Part shown: piece by piece, positions 20,161-28,532 of the stretch
Layout of the letters: each line of letters begins with the position of its first letter
How positions within the stretch are numbered: position 1 is the first letter of the stretch
Source: an uncultured Alphaproteobacteria bacterium
GTDB taxonomy: Bacteria; Pseudomonadota; Alphaproteobacteria; CAAGCB01; CAG-977
Assembly (NCBI GenBank): GCA_944390195.1
Contig: CALXOZ010000006.1
Location: 1 to 64,000 of the forward strand
Direction: 5' to 3'
DNA: 64,000 nt
The notes under the pieces: model-generated
Seen by the model: the letters and a program-made list of their open reading frames with translations, nothing else
Database searches by the model: none
Told to the model about the DNA's origin: nothing
Position numbers and translations under genes: made by a program

Positions 20161-21252
20161 ATGAAATTCCTCACCAAATAAATCCCGATACCAAAATGAT
20201 CTATACAGTCGTTTTTACGGAAATATTTTTAAAGGTCGTACAATTCCGCCGAAAGCAATACAACTGCATTTCCGTTACTTTGTAGAAAAAAGTGACGCCC
20301 AAGCCTCAAAGGGGAAACCACAATAAAAAAACAATCCCATCTTCAATTTTCCTTTCGATTGCCCTCTTAATTAGAAAAAACGGCAGTTTAAAATTCATGA
20401 CAGCGGGAAGACAATACTTCAAAAAACAGCCCCTACCGTTCCCGCAACACATGACATTTCAGTTTTTAAGAAAAACGGATACAAAAAAATTTCGTTATCA
20501 AAGAATACGAAACAACTGAATTTAGAATCTTGGACGATACCACCATAATCTATGTTTCGATCACCATCCGAATCTTCCGGATATTTCGATTTCTTGTTTG
20601 ACATTTTTTCAACACCTCTTCAATTTCTGAAAGTTGCCTGATTTTATTGGATCTTTCCATTTACACACTTTGGTATCGCCAATACCGACAAATCTGTCAT
20701 AAAAAAAAAGATCCTTGATCCTTGGGAATATTATCGGCATTAACATTTTCATAATCCTCTGGTTCATCCGTTTCCTTTGGAAATCAATCCGGAAACACAT
20801 CGGGGTCGAACATGAGTCTGAAAATCAATGATTTTTCATATCATCACATTCAAACATTTCTATAATTCTAGAAACATAGAAATAAATGAAAAGCGTCAAC
20901 AAAAAAAATTCCGTATCCGTAAAACGCATTCAAAACGTTCAACAATTCATATAAAAAGAAAAATCAACCTTTTCTTTGAACTTTTTTCATGATTGTGAAA
21001 GTCAACGTTTCTTTATAACCTTAAAAAAACGACCAGAGAAACGCTCCAAGTCAAAAGGATGCGCCTTACGAAGTATTTTTCATGTTTTGAGACGGATTTT
21101 AAGTTCTGTTCATAAAACGGACAGAAGAAAGGAACTGAGATTAAAGTAAATGCGTAAAAGAAATACCGACACCACATATAATATTATGTCAGAGAGATTT
21201 TACAAACAGCCTCTAATAAAAAAGTCGCATTTGAACACATCGTACAAATGAA
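20161..21252. other. Long AT-rich stretch without intact genes
   Basis: Nearly 1.1 kb without a supportable gene. The part around 20420-20815 looks like a decayed minus-strand gene (separate entry). The rest, 20820-21252, is AT-rich with many short homopolymers and holds no ORF with a ribosome site, no RNA gene and no clear terminator. Confidence 0.5.
20420..20815 (-). pseudogene. Possible gene remnant
   Basis: Read on the minus strand, protein-like sequence jumps between frames: DPDVFPD then a TGA, then DEPEDYENVNADNIPKDQGS, then after a run of nine T a new frame with YDRFVGIGDTKVCKWKDPIK, and further on a 61-codon ORF starting MSNKKSKYPEDSDGDRNIDY that ends at 20419. Amino-acid use is like a real acidic protein, and the breaks look like one stop and at least one homopolymer frameshift. 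I do not recognise the family. The 61-codon ORF has GAGG 13 bases upstream and could still be made. Confidence 0.35.
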
Positions 21253-22044
21253 CTAATCGGCTTTGGCGCACAAGTTGTTTCGTAAATATTCCCAAGCTTC
21301 TTTATTAGGGGCGGAAATCAGATGATTTGCCCCGATCAAAGGCGTATAAGAGGCTCCGTCAACATAAGAGGTATATCCGCCCGCCTCTTGATGAAGCATG
21401 ACACCGGCGGCATGATCCCACGGTTTGATAATTTTCGTACGATAAGCTGAATAATGGGTGCCGCCGGAAATAATCAACATATATCCGAAACACGCACTGC
21501 CCCACCAAACGGGTTTGGGCAGGCGTTCATCTTTAAAAGCGACGCGGCGTCCGACCACTCCTGTCATTTTATGAAGATCCGTTACTTCGGCAACTTTCAA
21601 ACGCCGGTTTTCATACCATGCGCCACCGCCCTTTTCCCCCATGATCATACGTTTATAAACAGGGTGATACAGCCATCCGGCAATCGTTTCCCCTTTATAG
21701 ACCAATGCCACAACGACACCGATTTCACTACGCCCATAGGCAAAATTCATGGTTCCGTCTATGGGATCAATGACCCAGACGGGACGATCCTGTTTTAAAT
21801 ACATCAAAACGGAAGGATCTTTAAAAGCAGCCTCCTCCCCCACGACGAAAGAATCCGGTAACAATGCCGTCAACTCCTCGGTCAAACGTTTTTCCGTTTG
21901 CGTATCGGCAACAGTTACAAAATCTTCGGATGAATTTTTTGTATCAATATCAGAAACGGACAAATGATTGAAACGAGGCAAAACTTCTTGATCGGAAATC
22001 GTTTTTATAATATCCGCCACTTTATTAAGATCAAGATTGAGCAT
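21253..22044 (-). CDS. suhB: Inositol monophosphatase family protein
   Basis: A 263-residue lithium-sensitive phosphatase. The metal-binding motifs are complete: GEEAA near residue 68, WVIDPIDGTMNFAYG near residues 90-104, and PWDHAAGVMLHQEAGG near 208-223. Members dephosphorylate myo-inositol-1-phosphate, and some act on histidinol phosphate or PAPS; in enterobacteria SuhB also joins the rRNA antitermination complex. The exact substrate cannot be told from sequence. It is the last gene of the dusB-to-suhB operon and overlaps the end of hflX by 14 bases. Confidence 0.85.
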   Translation of the reverse strand: MLNLDLNKVADIIKTISDQEVLPRFNHLSVSDIDTKNSSEDFVTVADTQTEKRLTEELTALLPDSFVVGEEAAFKDPSVLMYLKQDRPVWVIDPIDGTMNFAYGRSEIGVVVALVYKGETIAGWLYHPVYKRMIMGEKGGGAWYENRRLKVAEVTDLHKMTGVVGRRVAFKDERLPKPVWWGSACFGYMLIISGGTHYSAYRTKIIKPWDHAAGVMLHQEAGGYTSYVDGASYTPLIGANHLISAPNKEAWEYLRNNLCAKAD

Positions 22045-23320
22045 AAATCACCTTTGGGTAAATACTTTTAAATTTTTGAAAATCGGCTTGATCTAAGCGC
22101 ACATGAACATGACAACCGTCAAGATCGTCCTTTCTGTCCAAGACTTCAGCCACCCTATATAAATAAGCCAAAGCATCCCCTTGTTCAACCGGAACGTCAA
22201 CAACGATTTCCATACGACCGGCAGCCAACGATTTTTCAATGAGATTTAACAACTCTTGGACACCGTTTCCGTCAACGGCGCAAACAAGCGTTTGTTTCCC
22301 CGAACGTCGACTTGCCGTCATCAAAGCATTACGCCTTGATTCATCAAGCAAATCCGATTTATTAAGCACTTCGATCAACCCATGATCGACTTGACTGTCA
22401 AGTCCCAACGCCTTCAATACATTTTCAACATCCCGCTTTTGCATTTCTGTATCAGGATGGGCGATATCACGGACATGCAAAATCAAAGAGGCTTCAGCGA
22501 CTTCTTCCAAAGTCGCACGGAACGACGCAATCAGCTCCGTCGGTAAATCGGAAATAAAGCCCACTGTATCGGAAAGAATGACTTTTCTTCCCGAAGGCAA
22601 CTTCAACAAACGCATTGTCGGATCCAAAGTCGCGAACAACATATCTTTGACAAAGACATCCGCCTGTGTCAAGCGGTTGAATAAAGTCGACTTTCCCGCA
22701 TTCGTGTAACCGACCAAAGCGACGACGGGATACAGGACTTTTTTTCGCGCCTGACGATGCAAAGCCCGTGTTCGTTTAACGGCTTCTAATTCCTTTTTCA
22801 ACTTTGCAATCGTTTCGGTTATCACCCGCCTGTCCAGCTCGATTTGCGTTTCCCCCGGACCGCCCAGAAAACCCTTGCCACCACGCTGACGTTCCAAATG
22901 CGTCCAACCGCGCACCAATCGGGATCTTTGATAATTCAAATGAGCCAGTTCGACTTGTAAAACCCCTTCTTTCGTTCTGGCTCTTTCACCAAAAATTTCT
23001 AAAATCAATGCCGTGCGGTCAATAACTTTACAATTCCATAATTTTTCCAAATTACGTTGTTGTATTGCGGATAATGAACAATTTACAACAGCCAAAGAAA
23101 CTTCGTTTTCTTTTATTTCTTCTTTAATCCGCTCTGCCATTCCCTTCCCTATATACAAGGAAGCGTTGATTTTATTTAAAATGACAGCCTTATCTTTTAC
23201 GACGACCAGATTGATTGCCGTCGTCAAATTTTTTATTTCTTCCAGCCCCGCTTGTAAAGACCGTCCCGTATCCGTTTGTTTTTTTAAAACCGGATGTAAA
23301 ACGAAAGTCTTTTCAGACAC
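22031..23320 (-). CDS. hflX: GTPase HflX
   Basis: A 429-residue ribosome-associated GTPase that splits stalled ribosomes under stress. The N-terminal glycine-rich subdomain is followed by GKGFLGGPGETQIELDRR, a coiled coil, the G domain with GYTNAGKST (near residue 205), DTVGFISDLP and NKSDL, and a short C-terminal domain. The hfq-hflX order is widely conserved and also seen in E. coli. It starts 11 bases behind the hfq stop and overlaps the phosphatase gene downstream. Confidence 0.95.
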   Translation of the reverse strand: MSEKTFVLHPVLKKQTDTGRSLQAGLEEIKNLTTAINLVVVKDKAVILNKINASLYIGKGMAERIKEEIKENEVSLAVVNCSLSAIQQRNLEKLWNCKVIDRTALILEIFGERARTKEGVLQVELAHLNYQRSRLVRGWTHLERQRGGKGFLGGPGETQIELDRRVITETIAKLKKELEAVKRTRALHRQARKKVLYPVVALVGYTNAGKSTLFNRLTQADVFVKDMLFATLDPTMRLLKLPSGRKVILSDTVGFISDLPTELIASFRATLEEVAEASLILHVRDIAHPDTEMQKRDVENVLKALGLDSQVDHGLIEVLNKSDLLDESRRNALMTASRRSGKQTLVCAVDGNGVQELLNLIEKSLAAGRMEIVVDVPVEQGDALAYLYRVAEVLDRKDDLDGCHVHVRLDQADFQKFKSIYPKVIYAQS

Positions 23321-23331
23321 CCTTCCGTTCC

Positions 23332-23589
23332 CTATTCGACAGATGAACCGGTCGCGTTTTCTTCATCGTCAAACAAAGAAACGGGCACAGCCGGCATGAT
23401 TGTCGATACTGCGTGCTTGTAAATCAACTGCGTATGCCCATCACGGCGCAACAGCATTGAAAAATTATCAAACCATGTAATTATCCCTTGCAATTTCACA
23501 CCGCAAATCAGGTAGACGGTTACAGGCGTTTTCGTTTTACGGATATGGTTTAAGAACACGTCCTGTACATTTTGATTTTTATCAACCAT
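23332..23589 (-). CDS. hfq: RNA chaperone Hfq
   Basis: An 85-residue Sm-like protein. The Sm1 motif includes [20 protein letters not shown] with the proximal-face residues, and Sm2 is [11 protein letters not shown] with the YKHA signature. It forms a hexamer that pairs small RNAs with mRNAs. The short acidic tail (DDEEN) is usual. Its place between a HAD phosphatase gene and hflX, in the operon that starts with dusB, matches the alphaproteobacterial order trkA-hfq-hflX apart from the inserted phosphatase. Confidence 0.97.
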   Translation of the reverse strand: MVDKNQNVQDVFLNHIRKTKTPVTVYLICGVKLQGIITWFDNFSMLLRRDGHTQLIYKHAVSTIMPAVPVSLFDDEENATGSSVE

Positions 23590-23634
23590 TCTTATTCCCC
23601 TTGCTGAAAATCAATTGAGGTCTTTTTAAAACAT

Positions 23635-24300
23635 TTAACCCAAAGAGTAAAGGACAGAGAGTAATTCCTGACAATTTTTTACCGTCAGAACATCTTTTCC
23701 GTCTTTATTTTCATTTGCCATGCGGACAGGGAAACACCCTGACGCTTTAGCACAAAGCATATCGGCGTCACCGTCTCCGACAAACCAGACCGGTTCGGAT
23801 AAAGCCCCTTGCTCATAAACAATTCCGGTTCCTTCCAAGGCCTTGAAAACAGGATCCGGTGCCGGTTTGTCTTTATCGGCGTCACCGGCTCCGACCACAG
23901 CATAAAAAAATCCGCCCCACCCCAAATGATCGATTTCCTCTTGCAAAATAAAGTTTGTCTTATTGCTGACCACGCCGAGTTTGCCTATTTTTTCATACGC
24001 GTACGTTATAAGTTCGTAAGCCTTATCAAACGGGGTCAACAACGATAAATGATTTTCCTGATAAGCTTGCAGATACACTTGTTTCGCCTCTTCCCAACGC
24101 TGTCCGAACAAATCCGGAAAAGTCTCCCGTAACGACAGTCCCGTCCTTGCCTGATATTCCTCCATGGAATACTCGGGCAAATTATAATATTTACGCATGG
24201 CACAAAAGGCTTTGAACAATACGGGGGTCGTATCCATTAACGTATTATCCCAATCAAATAAAATCATTTTGGGACAAGGGTAAAGATGATTATTCTTCAT
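23635..24300 (-). CDS. HAD-family phosphatase (phosphoglycolate phosphatase-like)
   Basis: A 221-residue haloacid dehalogenase-type enzyme. Motif I DWDNTLMDT supplies the nucleophile and acid Asp, a helical cap follows, motif II is VVSNKT, and motif IV is VGDGDADMLCA. The DxDxT form with a helical cap is the Gph/PGP type, which clears phosphoglycolate or similar small phosphates. The start overlaps the trkA stop by one base (TAATG), so it is coupled to trkA. A phosphatase between trkA and hfq is not the usual arrangement. Confidence 0.8.
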   Translation of the reverse strand: MKNNHLYPCPKMILFDWDNTLMDTTPVLFKAFCAMRKYYNLPEYSMEEYQARTGLSLRETFPDLFGQRWEEAKQVYLQAYQENHLSLLTPFDKAYELITYAYEKIGKLGVVSNKTNFILQEEIDHLGWGGFFYAVVGAGDADKDKPAPDPVFKALEGTGIVYEQGALSEPVWFVGDGDADMLCAKASGCFPVRMANENKDGKDVLTVKNCQELLSVLYSLG

Positions 24301-25673
24301 TAAAAAAACTCCAATCCTACAGAAAACATCTTTTCAACTTGCTTAACAGCGTCCGCATCGGAAAACAAAACCAGCCGGTCGCCTTTTTCTATGATGGTAT
24401 CCCCTCGCAACGGCAAGACATCGACATCACGGACAATCGCTCCGATAATAACGCCGGCAGGCAGACGAACGTCCCTTAACGCTTTGCCGGCATATTCAAA
24501 CGTATCAAAAACATCGGCTTCCAAGACCTCACACAGACCGGAACGGATCGAATATGCCGCATAAATTTTCCCCCGCCGGACATGTTGCAAGATTGTCGAA
24601 ACCATAATGTCACCCGGATTAATGATGACATCAATCCCCAAATTGACAACCAACTGGGAATAAAGCTGTTTTTCAATCACTGAAATGGTTTGTTCCACAC
24701 CGTACTTTTTTGCCATCAATGTCGCCAAAATGTTGTCTTCATCAGCGGAACTCACCGCAATGACGGTTTCGACAATATCAATATCCGCCTCTTCCAACAA
24801 AGCCGTGTTCAGAAAATCGCCATGAATAACTGTCGTTTGAGACAACGTTTCCGCTAAAAATTTGGCTCGTTTCTCATTTTCCTCCACAAGCGTTACACGC
24901 ATATGAGACGCTTTTTCCAAATATCTTGCCAAATTCAATCCGATATTGTTTCCCCCCAGAATCAGGACGCTTTGTGAGCGTTCCTGATCACGTCCGAACA
25001 ACGTCAAGATCCTTCTGACCGATTCGGAAGGAACAATCACATAAACATCATCTCCGGCTAAAATACGGGTATCGCTGTCCGTTATAATCAGTTTCGAATT
25101 GCGAACCAAAGCTGCAACAACCGCGTTTACATCCGGAAACAGGTTCGTCAACTGACGCAAAGGTGTATTGATCATAGGACACACCTCGTCACAATGGATC
25201 CCCAACAAATACACCTTATCCATAGCCAACGGTATGACTTCAAACGCACCGGGGAAAGAGATATTGCGTCCGATTGAACGGGCTATTTCCACTTCCGGAG
25301 AAATCACGACATCTATAGGCAACGCATCATGGGTATAAAATTTGCGCCATCTTTGACGGGTATATTCATTAGAACGCAAACGAGCGATCTTTGTCGGCAC
25401 TTTAAACAGAGAATTGGCGGCTTGGCATGTAACCATGTTGACTTCGTCGGAAGCCGTAACTGCAATCAACATATCGGCATCTTGCGCATCCGCCTGTTCC
25501 AAAACAGAAGGATAAGAAGCAAAACCGACAATCGGGCGGATTTCCAATGTCGAAGAAAGTTCGTTCAACCGATCCGCATTGATATCAATGACAACAACAT
25601 CATTGCCGTCTTCCACCAAATAACGTGCAATTGTCGATCCGACCCGCCCCGCTCCGCAAATAATTATTCTCAT
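24300..25673 (-). CDS. trkA: Trk system potassium uptake protein TrkA
   Basis: A 457-residue cytoplasmic gating subunit of Trk potassium channels. It has two RCK units, each an NAD-binding fold (GAGRVGSTIARYL at about residue 6 and GGNNIGLNLARYL near 223) followed by a TrkA_C domain. Its membrane partner TrkH/TrkG is not in the window. It overlaps the Fis-like gene by four bases (ATGA) and the HAD gene by one. In other alphaproteobacteria trkA follows ntrX, which is missing here. Confidence 0.95.
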   Translation of the reverse strand: MRIIICGAGRVGSTIARYLVEDGNDVVVIDINADRLNELSSTLEIRPIVGFASYPSVLEQADAQDADMLIAVTASDEVNMVTCQAANSLFKVPTKIARLRSNEYTRQRWRKFYTHDALPIDVVISPEVEIARSIGRNISFPGAFEVIPLAMDKVYLLGIHCDEVCPMINTPLRQLTNLFPDVNAVVAALVRNSKLIITDSDTRILAGDDVYVIVPSESVRRILTLFGRDQERSQSVLILGGNNIGLNLARYLEKASHMRVTLVEENEKRAKFLAETLSQTTVIHGDFLNTALLEEADIDIVETVIAVSSADEDNILATLMAKKYGVEQTISVIEKQLYSQLVVNLGIDVIINPGDIMVSTILQHVRRGKIYAAYSIRSGLCEVLEADVFDTFEYAGKALRDVRLPAGVIIGAIVRDVDVLPLRGDTIIEKGDRLVLFSDADAVKQVEKMFSVGLEFF

Positions 25674-25972
25674 TTTCTTTTCCGCCTTTTATACAGATGC
25701 GACATCGTCGCGTTTTTTTGGTTGACCTTGTCGTCCAAGTCGAATTGGCGCATTTTCTTGAGCAACGTATTTCTGTTCAACCCTAAAATCTTAGCCGTTT
25801 TCAAACGATTTCCCTTTGCTGTTTCCAACGTTACCGATATCAACCTGCGTTCCACTTCCTGCATGATGGAATCATACACATTTTTTTGATCCGTAACATC
25901 AACCATACCGGCATAAAAACGGCGTAAATATTTTTCAATGACATCGCCCAAGCCTTCATTTTGATCTGTCAT
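25670..25972 (-). CDS. Fis-like DNA-binding protein derived from the C-terminus of NtrC
   Basis: About 100 residues from the ATG at 25972, which overlaps the dusB stop by four bases; a longer frame to 26083 lies inside dusB and is rejected. Residues 33-80 match the Fis-type helix-turn-helix at the end of NtrC: VYDSIMQEVERRLIS, then TAKGNRLKTAKILGLNRNTL with the turn at about 56-77. There is no receiver domain and no AAA+ sigma-54 domain. The basic tail ends in RRKRK. It sits where alphaproteobacteria carry ntrB-ntrC-ntrY-ntrX between dusB and trkA. The result resembles the dusB-fis operon of gammaproteobacteria, whose Fis is thought to come from NtrC. It is probably a small nucleoid or regulatory protein. 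Confidence 0.85.
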   Translation of the reverse strand: MTDQNEGLGDVIEKYLRRFYAGMVDVTDQKNVYDSIMQEVERRLISVTLETAKGNRLKTAKILGLNRNTLLKKMRQFDLDDKVNQKNATMSHLYKRRKRK

Positions 25973-26937
25973 GTTTGCCTGCCGAAAAAATCCCGAATTA
26001 AAGACAACAGTTCCGCCGTCTGCGTTATTTGATTGACCCGATCTCGAAAAGCACTTGCGCCTGTCATCCCCGAAGAGTACCAACCGATATGTTTTCTGGC
26101 GATAAAAACGGCTTTATGCCCGTAATATTTCTCCATTTTATGAAAATGATCAAGCACAACCTGACTAATATCATCCATTTTATTGAAGACACCGTTTTTC
26201 AATCCGGTGCGACATTCCGCCAAAGCCCAAGGCTTTCCCAACAATCCGCGTCCGATCATAACCGCATCGACTCCTGTTTCGGACAACACTTTTTTTGCTT
26301 GCGCGGAAGTTCTGATATCACCATTGGCAATAACGGGAATCGTCAGAACTTTTTTCAATTTTTCAAAAGCGTTCCAATCCGCATGACCGGCATAAAACTG
26401 TTGTCTTGTTCTTGCATGCAATGTTACGAAAGAAACTCCCGCCTGTTGCATCCGTTTTCCGAAATCAAGATAATTCAGTGAATCCCCGTCCCATCCCAAT
26501 CGGAATTTGACACCAACAGGCAAATGCACCGCTTCAACAACGCGCTGGACGATTTTCTCTGCTTTTTCAGGATCTTTCATCAAAGCGGCACCGCCACCCG
26601 ATTTCACAATTTTTGAAACAGGACACCCCATGTTGATATCAATCAGGTCAACTTGTCCGCTTTCTTCAATAATCTTCGCCGCCTGCGCCATAACATCAGG
26701 ATCCGTCCCTTCAATCTGCACGCCGACCGGTCTGTCCGTTTGGGCACACAACGCCATCTTTTGCGTTTTTTTATGCGCATGAACCAACGAAGCTGCCAGA
26801 ATCATTTCAGTGAATAACAATTCCGTTCCGAATTGGCGGATCATTTCCCTCATCGGTTCATCCGTAACACCTGCCATCGGAGCACCGACAACAGGTGCAA
26901 TCCGCAAAGACGCTATTTTTAAATCATCCGGAATCAT
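25969..26937 (-). CDS. dusB: tRNA-dihydrouridine synthase DusB
   Basis: A 322-residue flavoenzyme that reduces uridine in the tRNA D-loop. The TIM barrel shows APMAGVTDEPMREMIRQFG at the start, NMGCPVSKIVKSGGGAALM with the catalytic Cys, and GRGLLGKPWAL at the phosphate site. It is the nifR3 gene of the alphaproteobacterial ntr cluster. The start lies behind AGGGGAAG. Its first 53 codons and promoter are duplicated at 27083-27242 and beyond, but this copy is complete. It heads the seven-gene operon running down to 21253. Confidence 0.95.
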   Translation of the reverse strand: MIPDDLKIASLRIAPVVGAPMAGVTDEPMREMIRQFGTELLFTEMILAASLVHAHKKTQKMALCAQTDRPVGVQIEGTDPDVMAQAAKIIEESGQVDLIDINMGCPVSKIVKSGGGAALMKDPEKAEKIVQRVVEAVHLPVGVKFRLGWDGDSLNYLDFGKRMQQAGVSFVTLHARTRQQFYAGHADWNAFEKLKKVLTIPVIANGDIRTSAQAKKVLSETGVDAVMIGRGLLGKPWALAECRTGLKNGVFNKMDDISQVVLDHFHKMEKYYGHKAVFIARKHIGWYSSGMTGASAFRDRVNQITQTAELLSLIRDFFGRQT

Positions 26938-27023
26938 CTTCCCCTTTTCTAAAATGAAAATCTGTTTTAATCTTTCAATATGTTCAATCTATTTGGTATG
27001 AAATTTAACAAGGAGAAGGGTCT

Positions 27024-27122
27024 ATGGTCAAGTGTGCCGTTTTAGTCGTTGCCGCCGGCAGAGGTCATCGTTTCGGCGGAGACATGAACCAACGAAGCTG
27101 CCAGAATCATTTCAGTGAATAA
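27024..27122 (+). pseudogene. Duplicated 5' fragment of ispDF
   Basis: Starts with the same ribosome site and first 19 codons as ispDF (MVKCAVLVVAAGRGHRFGG), then crosses the duplication junction into antisense dusB sequence and stops after 32 codons in all. It would be translated as a useless short peptide if transcribed from the first copy of the promoter. Confidence 0.85.
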
Positions 27123-27242
27123 CAATTCCGTTCCGAATTGGCGGATCATTTCCCTCATCGGTTCATCCGTAACACCTGCCATCGGAGCACCGACAACAGG
27201 TGCAATCCGCAAAGACGCTATTTTTAAATCATCCGGAATCAT
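27042..27242 (-). pseudogene. Duplicated 5' fragment of dusB
   Basis: The first 53 codons of dusB with its ribosome site and promoter region, followed across the junction by 13 codons of antisense ispD sequence and a stop. It keeps the flavin-binding AP-AGVTD start but none of the catalytic region, so it cannot be active. Confidence 0.88.
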
Positions 27243-27328
27243 CTTCCCCTTTTCTAAAATGAAAATCTGTTTTAATCTTTCAATATGTTCAATCTATTTG
27301 GTATGAAATTTAACAAGGAGAAGGGTCT
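27243..27328. promoter_or_regulatory. Divergent promoter region of dusB and ispDF, second copy
   Basis: These 86 bases, identical to 26938-27023, are all that separates the divergent starts, so they must hold both promoters. A ribosome site AAGGAGAAGG lies just before the ispDF start and an AGGGGAAG-type site before dusB. I cannot fix -35 and -10 boxes with confidence. Confidence 0.6.
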
Positions 27329-28489
27329 ATGGTCAAGTGTGCCGTTTTAGTCGTTGCCGCCGGCAGAGGTCATCGTTTCGGCGGAGAAATGCCAAAACAA
27401 TACAGAACGGTCGGTTCCCGAATGATATTAAGACATTCTTTAGCCACATTTTGCGCCCATCCCTGTGTTCATGCCGTGCGCACGGTCATTCATCCCGACG
27501 ATCTTCCCTTATACCAATGTGCGGCGGAAAACCTGCCCGTCCTTGCGCCCGTTTTCGGCGGTCAGTCCCGACAAGATTCCGTCCGTCTGGGATTGGAAAG
27601 CTTGAAAGAGGAAAACCCCGATATCGTGTTAATTCATGACGGCGCGCGCCCTTTTGTGGACTTCGGTATCATCAACCGGATTATCATGGGTGTAAATGAC
27701 CAACAAGGAGCCATTCCCGCTTTAAGCGTAACAGACACAATCAAAGCGGGGACGGATAAGAACAATCAAATTGTTATTTCTCATACGGTGGACAGAACGG
27801 GTTTGTATCGCGTTCAAACACCGCAGGGTTTTCCTTATCGGGCAATTTTAAAAGCCCATGAAGACGTTAAAGGTATGGATATGACTGACGATGCGTGTGT
27901 TGCCGAACACGCGGGTATGATTGTTTCCCTTGTACAAGGGAGCGAGGACAATTTCAAAATCACGACACAGGACGATTTGGTGCGTGCGGAACTCCTGTTA
28001 AAAGGAAAAGGGGAAAAAATCCGTACCGCGACCGGTTTCGATGTTCATAAATTCACACAAGGTTCCTATGTAACATTATGCGGTGTCAAGGTTCCTCATG
28101 ATAAAGGATTGGAAGGTCATTCCGACGCCGATGTCGGTTTGCATGCTTTGACAGACGCTTTGTTAGGCGCGATCGGTTCCGCGGATATCGGTTCACACTT
28201 TCCCCCTTCGGACGACAAATGGAAAGGTGCCGATTCCGCCGTGTTTTTAAAATATGCCGTCAATCTGGTCAACGGATTGGGAGGACGTATTGTCAATGCC
28301 GATATCACTTTTATTTGCGAACGTCCTAAAATAGGAATCTACCGCATGGAGATGATTGAAAAATTAGCCGTTTTAATGAATATGTCCGCTTCCGGCATCA
28401 GCATCAAAGCGACCACAACCGAACAATTGGGCTTTACCGGACGCAAAGAGGGCATTGCCGCTCAAGCTTGCGTTTGTATAGCCCTTTAA
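27329..28489 (+). CDS. ispDF: Bifunctional IspD/IspF (MEP pathway)
   Basis: A 386-residue fusion of two non-consecutive steps of isoprenoid synthesis. Residues 1 to about 225 are IspD, the cytidylyltransferase that makes CDP-ME, with the CTP-binding loop VVAAGRGHRFGGEMPKQY and the HDGARPFV motif. Residues about 226-386 are IspF, which cyclises CDP-ME 2-phosphate, with the metal ligands in GFDVHKF and GHSDADVGLHALTDALLGA. Fusion is common in alphaproteobacteria. The MEP products feed the squalene genes at 43649-46606. Its 5' region is duplicated upstream. Confidence 0.96.
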   Translation: MVKCAVLVVAAGRGHRFGGEMPKQYRTVGSRMILRHSLATFCAHPCVHAVRTVIHPDDLPLYQCAAENLPVLAPVFGGQSRQDSVRLGLESLKEENPDIVLIHDGARPFVDFGIINRIIMGVNDQQGAIPALSVTDTIKAGTDKNNQIVISHTVDRTGLYRVQTPQGFPYRAILKAHEDVKGMDMTDDACVAEHAGMIVSLVQGSEDNFKITTQDDLVRAELLLKGKGEKIRTATGFDVHKFTQGSYVTLCGVKVPHDKGLEGHSDADVGLHALTDALLGAIGSADIGSHFPPSDDKWKGADSAVFLKYAVNLVNGLGGRIVNADITFICERPKIGIYRMEMIEKLAVLMNMSASGISIKATTTEQLGFTGRKEGIAAQACVCIAL

Positions 28490-28532
28490 AATTTTATTAC
28501 AACTCTATGAAAAATAAGGATTTAATTTGATA

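Larger units (their letters stand above)
26778..27387. repeat. Perfect 305-bp tandem duplication across the dusB/ispDF divergent start region
   Basis: Unit 1 is 26778-27082 and unit 2 is 27083-27387; I found no mismatch between them. Each unit contains the first 53 codons of dusB (minus), the 86-base intergenic region, and the first 19 codons of ispDF (plus). Because the duplication is tandem, dusB keeps an intact start from unit 1 and ispDF an intact start from unit 2, so neither gene is damaged. No inverted repeats, transposase or obvious microhomology are at the junction. Confidence 0.95.

Noticed and set aside
27024-27122. A second ispD gene
   Set aside because: Only the first 19 codons are present before the duplication junction.
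26778-27387. An insertion element causing the duplication
   Set aside because: No inverted ends, target-site duplication or transposase; the units contain only dusB and ispDF sequence.
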